From contig DHLW01000161.1 of the NCBI GenBank assembly GCA_002405485.1, forward strand, positions 7,941-15,861: a DNA stretch of 7,921 bases. The letters are read 5' to 3'. Both the position numbers and the translations under genes were made by a program. This DNA is from Phycisphaerales bacterium UBA4658 (GTDB taxonomy: Bacteria; Planctomycetota; Phycisphaerae; Phycisphaerales; UBA1924). The notes beneath the pieces were generated by a model. It was not told the DNA's origin. It was given only the letters and a program-made list of their open reading frames with translations, and ran no database searches. Numbering within the stretch: position 1 is the stretch's first letter; each line of letters begins with the position of its first letter. Shown here piece after piece: positions 5,289-7,921 of this stretch.

Positions 5289-6629
5289 ATGCTGCACGTC
5301 TGCGCGATCGCCGCCGTTCTTCTTGCTCAACCCTCGACCGCAGTAGACGCACCGGCGCCAGCTCCGCGCGTGACGCTCGTGCGCTGCGGCACGCTCCTGG
5401 CGGTGCCCGGTCAGCCGCCGAGAACGAACTGCACGCTGGTCATCTCCGGCGATCGCGTCGCGCAGGTGCTGGACGGGCTTGACGCCCGCCCCGCGACCGG
5501 AGACTCGGTGAACATTCGCGAGATCGACTGCCGCGAACTGTTCGTCCTCCCCGGGCTCATCGACTGCCACGTGCACCTCACCTTCCAGCAGTCCGCCGAC
5601 TCTCGGCTGCGTCGTGTCACCGAGGGCCCGGCCGACGCGGCATTGCGCGGCGTCGGGTACGCCCGCGCCACCATCGAGGCGGGCTTCACGAGCGTCCGCG
5701 ACGTGGGCGGGCCGGCGGAGGCGATCATCCCCCTCCGTGACGCCATCCAGCGGGGCGACATCGTCGGTCCGCGCGTCATCACGAGCGGCAAGTCCATCAG
5801 CGTCACCGGCGGACACGCCGACCCGACCAACGGGTACATCGGGCTTGCGCCCCCCACTCCGCTCGAGGGCGTCGCCGACGGGCCCGACGCCTGCAGACAG
5901 GCCGTGCGACATCAGATCAAGCTCGGCGCCGATCTCATCAAGATCACCGCGACCGGGGGCGTGCTGAGCGTCTCGACCGCGGGCACCGCGCAGCACTTCA
6001 CCAACGAGGAGCTCGAGGCGCTCGTCCAGACAAGCCACGCCATGGGCCGAAAGGTCGCCGCTCATGCCCATGGCACCGACGGCATCAACGCCGCGCTCAA
6101 GGCCGGGTGCGACTCCATCGAGCACGCGACGTTCCAGGACGCCGAGTCGATCGCGCTCTTCAAGTCCACCGGCGCGTACTACGTCCCGACGCTCCTTGCC
6201 GGCGCGACCGTCGTTGAGAATGCCCAGAAGCCCGGCTATTACCACCGCGCCGTCGTCGCCAAGGCGCTGCTCACCGGCCCTGCGATGACGGAGACCTTCC
6301 GCCGTGCCCACGAGGCCGGGGTGAAGATCGCCTTCGGGACCGACGCCGGAATCTTTGACCACGGGACCAACGCCCGCGAGTTCCAGCTCATGGTCGACGC
6401 CGGCATGCCGCCCGCCCGGGCGATCATCGCCGCCACGGTCGACGCCGCCCGGCTCTGCGGTCGGTTCCCGGGCTCAAGCGGATCCGGCGAGGTCGGCGTG
6501 CTCGCGCCCGACGCCTTTGCCGACTTCATCGCCGTCACCTCAGACCCGACCAAGGACGTCTCCGTGCTGCGATCGATCACCCTCGTCGCCAAGGGTGGCG
6601 AGGTGATCATCGATCGACGCACGAAATGA
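5289..6629 (+). CDS. Secreted metal-dependent amidohydrolase (imidazolonepropionase/dipeptidase-like)
   Basis: This is a TIM-barrel hydrolase of the amidohydrolase superfamily, in the group that includes Xaa-Pro and Xaa-Arg/Lys peptidases and proteins often labelled imidazolonepropionase-like. The ATG at 5289 gives 446 residues and begins with a signal peptide: hydrophobic VCAIAAVLLA at 4-13, with likely cleavage after S-T-A (16-18). A longer upstream frame would bury this signal peptide, so I reject it. The full binuclear metal set is visible: H94 and H96 in GLIDCHVHL, K218 in LIKITATGG (probably carboxylated), H259 in AAHAHG, H279 in SIEHATF and D352 in FGTDAG. A G-G-H-A-D-P-T-N-G segment (174-182) follows a family pattern. 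The C-terminus closes the small beta domain typical of the superfamily. It starts 71 nt after the VKOR-DsbA gene, so co-transcription is possible; that spacer has imperfect hairpins but no U-tract. Hydrolysis of dipeptides or other amides outside the cytoplasm is likely, but the substrate cannot be read from sequence. Confidence 0.88.
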   Translation: MLHVCAIAAVLLAQPSTAVDAPAPAPRVTLVRCGTLLAVPGQPPRTNCTLVISGDRVAQVLDGLDARPATGDSVNIREIDCRELFVLPGLIDCHVHLTFQQSADSRLRRVTEGPADAALRGVGYARATIEAGFTSVRDVGGPAEAIIPLRDAIQRGDIVGPRVITSGKSISVTGGHADPTNGYIGLAPPTPLEGVADGPDACRQAVRHQIKLGADLIKITATGGVLSVSTAGTAQHFTNEELEALVQTSHAMGRKVAAHAHGTDGINAALKAGCDSIEHATFQDAESIALFKSTGAYYVPTLLAGATVVENAQKPGYYHRAVVAKALLTGPAMTETFRRAHEAGVKIAFGTDAGIFDHGTNAREFQLMVDAGMPPARAIIAATVDAARLCGRFPGSSGSGEVGVLAPDAFADFIAVTSDPTKDVSVLRSITLVAKGGEVIIDRRTK

Positions 6630-6638
6630 CGGACAGTC

Positions 6639-7921
6639 CTAGCAGCCGGCGAACCACGCGTTCAGGAAGTCGAACACGTCCTGAATGTCCGTCCCGCCCG
6701 ACACGTTCACGTCCGCGTTCGGCGACGACGCAAACCATCCATTCAGGAAGTCGAAGATGTCCTGGATACCGACGCCCCCGCCGTTGTAGTCGGCGATGCA
6801 GTCGGTTCCCTGCTGCGGGCCGATGAACAGCACCGTGTCATAGGACTCTGGCGTTCCGCCGTTGTCGTAGGTGATCCCGGCGGCGATCACCAGCCCGCCG
6901 AAACTCCGGATCGATCGGGACGTGCTCGATTGCGTGAGCGGGTCGCGTTCCTGGATCATGGACCCGCTGAACATCGTGCCGCTCGCGACCGAGTCGCTGT
7001 CGCTCAGCGTGATCTGGCTCACGGTGTACGTCCGGCCGGAGTTGGCCCCGGCGACCTGTTGACCCGTCGTCAGGATGAGTTCGAGCTGATATCCAGCGCC
7101 CGTCCGGGCCGATCGGAACACGCCCGTGGCCGCCGGCCCGACGTTCGGCTGCCAGCTTGCCACGAAGAACACGTTGCCCGAACGGTCCACCGTCGGAGCC
7201 GAGAGATTGAGCCCGGTCGTGCTGAGCGTCCCGATCGCCGCGCCCCCGGGCCCGCTCTTGACGGGCATGCCGGGATGGGCGGCGACGTCCCACGCCTGAT
7301 TGCCGGCCGAGTTCGCCGTCACCACGGCGATGAAGTTTCCCGCCGACACGTCCTGGGCCACGGCTGCCAGGACAAGCTGGCCACCGACCGTTGTTCCGAT
7401 GCCGACCTGGCCGTTCCCGCCGCGCCACGCCGTCTGGGACAGGTACTGGTTGAAGACCGCCGCGCCCCCGGTGTTGGCGGTGAATCCGCCTGCGGAGGCC
7501 GTGATCGGCGAGGGCAACTGGAAGTTCCTGGGAGACCCGGCCGCGACCACTGGCGGAGCGCCGGACACTCCGGCATTCAGCCCGAAGGCGATGAGACGAT
7601 TCGGAATCGCCCCTGAGGACGTGGCGGCGATTGAGGCCATGGTCCCCAGCGTGCCGCCGACGGTTGTGACCACGGGCGTCGCCGTCGTGAACGACGGATT
7701 GCCCCGGTGCCCCAGGATGCCCACCGGCAGGTGCCCGGTCGTAGAGGTGACGTTGCCCACGGCGCTCCCGGTCCGGAAGCGACCGGCGAAGTCGTACACC
7801 AGCGCAAAGGCCCCGCCCGCCACACCCCCGCCGACCATCGCGGGCGTGTTCGTCGGATTGGTCTCGTTGCTCACGATGAACGTGGTCGCGCCGGCGTCGG
7901 CGGCGAGGTTGGCGCCGCTCA
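6639..7921 (-). CDS. Secreted protein with C-terminal GC-type dockerin, 5' part outside window
   Basis: The frame is open to the right edge, so the N-terminus and any signal peptide are missing. A GTG at 7874 is in frame, but the codons before it (GATTFIV) read as normal protein, so it is probably internal. The 426 visible residues are rich in Gly, Ala, Ser, Thr and Val, with alternating hydrophobic stretches that suggest an all-beta extracellular fold. I recognise no catalytic family. Phrases such as SGNVFFVASW and TVSQITLSDSDSV suggest a repetitive beta architecture. The last 53 residues (bases 6642-6800) are a dockerin-like module of two 27-residue-spaced repeats. Each has an Asp/Asn-Gly-rich loop, then Q-D-I/V-F-D-F-L-N-x-W-F. 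The module begins with Cys and the protein ends in Gly-Cys. From memory this is the 'GC-type dockerin' of Phycisphaerales. Its role is thought to be in attachment or sorting and is not established. It is convergent with the amidohydrolase, with only 9 bases between stops. Confidence 0.8.
   Translation of the reverse strand, partial: SGANLAADAGATTFIVSNETNPTNTPAMVGGGVAGGAFALVYDFAGRFRTGSAVGNVTSTTGHLPVGILGHRGNPSFTTATPVVTTVGGTLGTMASIAATSSGAIPNRLIAFGLNAGVSGAPPVVAAGSPRNFQLPSPITASAGGFTANTGGAAVFNQYLSQTAWRGGNGQVGIGTTVGGQLVLAAVAQDVSAGNFIAVVTANSAGNQAWDVAAHPGMPVKSGPGGAAIGTLSTTGLNLSAPTVDRSGNVFFVASWQPNVGPAATGVFRSARTGAGYQLELILTTGQQVAGANSGRTYTVSQITLSDSDSVASGTMFSGSMIQERDPLTQSSTSRSIRSFGGLVIAAGITYDNGGTPESYDTVLFIGPQQGTDCIADYNGGGVGIQDIFDFLNGWFASSPNADVNVSGGTDIQDVFDFLNAWFAGC
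6661..6755. repeat. Direct repeat inside the dockerin coding sequence
   Basis: TTCAGGAAGTCGAA occurs at 6661-6674 and again at 6742-6755, 81 bases (27 codons) apart. It encodes the conserved F-D-F-L-N core of the two dockerin repeats. This reflects internal duplication of the module within the gene rather than a mobile repeat. Confidence 0.85.

Noticed and set aside
3766..5352. Long open frame (528 codons) on the - strand opposite the VKOR-DsbA gene
   Set aside because: Its translation is a Leu/Gly/Val/Arg/Glu-rich mirror of GC-rich codons with no recognisable domain, while the + strand frame has clear motifs and TM segments.
1..7921. Mobile element, prophage, CRISPR array or defence system
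   Set aside because: No transposase, integrase, evenly spaced short repeats, phage structural genes or known defence domains seen; the tRNA has no flanking integrase or duplicated 3' end in the window.

Overview
This 7.9 kb window is high-GC bacterial chromosome. It most likely comes from the Planctomycetota, class Phycisphaerae. The main clue is the last protein, which ends in a two-repeat dockerin-like module finishing in Gly-Cys. From memory, this 'GC-type dockerin' tail is characteristic of Phycisphaerales. A lipid A-type Kdo transferase and a periplasmic disulfide machine also point to a diderm. I see no phage genes, transposase, CRISPR array or rRNA, and the gene content looks like ordinary chromosome.

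Layout from left to right. (1) The 3' part of rpsA (30S ribosomal protein S1) lies on the + strand, with three complete S1 domains and part of a fourth, followed by a textbook intrinsic terminator. (2) About 450 bp without a recognisable gene follows, containing a cluster of perfect inverted repeats. (3) waaA (Kdo transferase) lies on the - strand, convergent with rpsA. (4) A tRNA-Val(UAC) gene on the - strand sits 34 nt upstream of waaA, probably in the same transcript. (5) A short divergent region separates it from a + strand gene for a 700-residue membrane protein. This protein fuses a VKOR-type disulfide-generating domain to two DsbA-like thioredoxin folds, the second of which has lost its CxxC. 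(6) A secreted metal-dependent amidohydrolase follows 71 nt downstream on the + strand. (7) A secreted or surface protein ending in the GC-type dockerin lies convergent on the - strand and runs off the right edge.

The genes do not form one pathway. Several concern the cell envelope: WaaA builds the lipid A core, the VKOR-DsbA fusion makes disulfides in extracytoplasmic proteins, and the amidohydrolase and dockerin protein are exported. The dockerin module begins and ends with Cys, so it is a plausible kind of client for a disulfide-forming enzyme, but that link is inference.

I did not find a clearly new biological system. The best leads are the VKOR-DsbA-pseudoDsbA architecture, the unusual anticodon loop of the tRNA, the structured rpsA-waaA gap and the Cys-bracketed dockerin.
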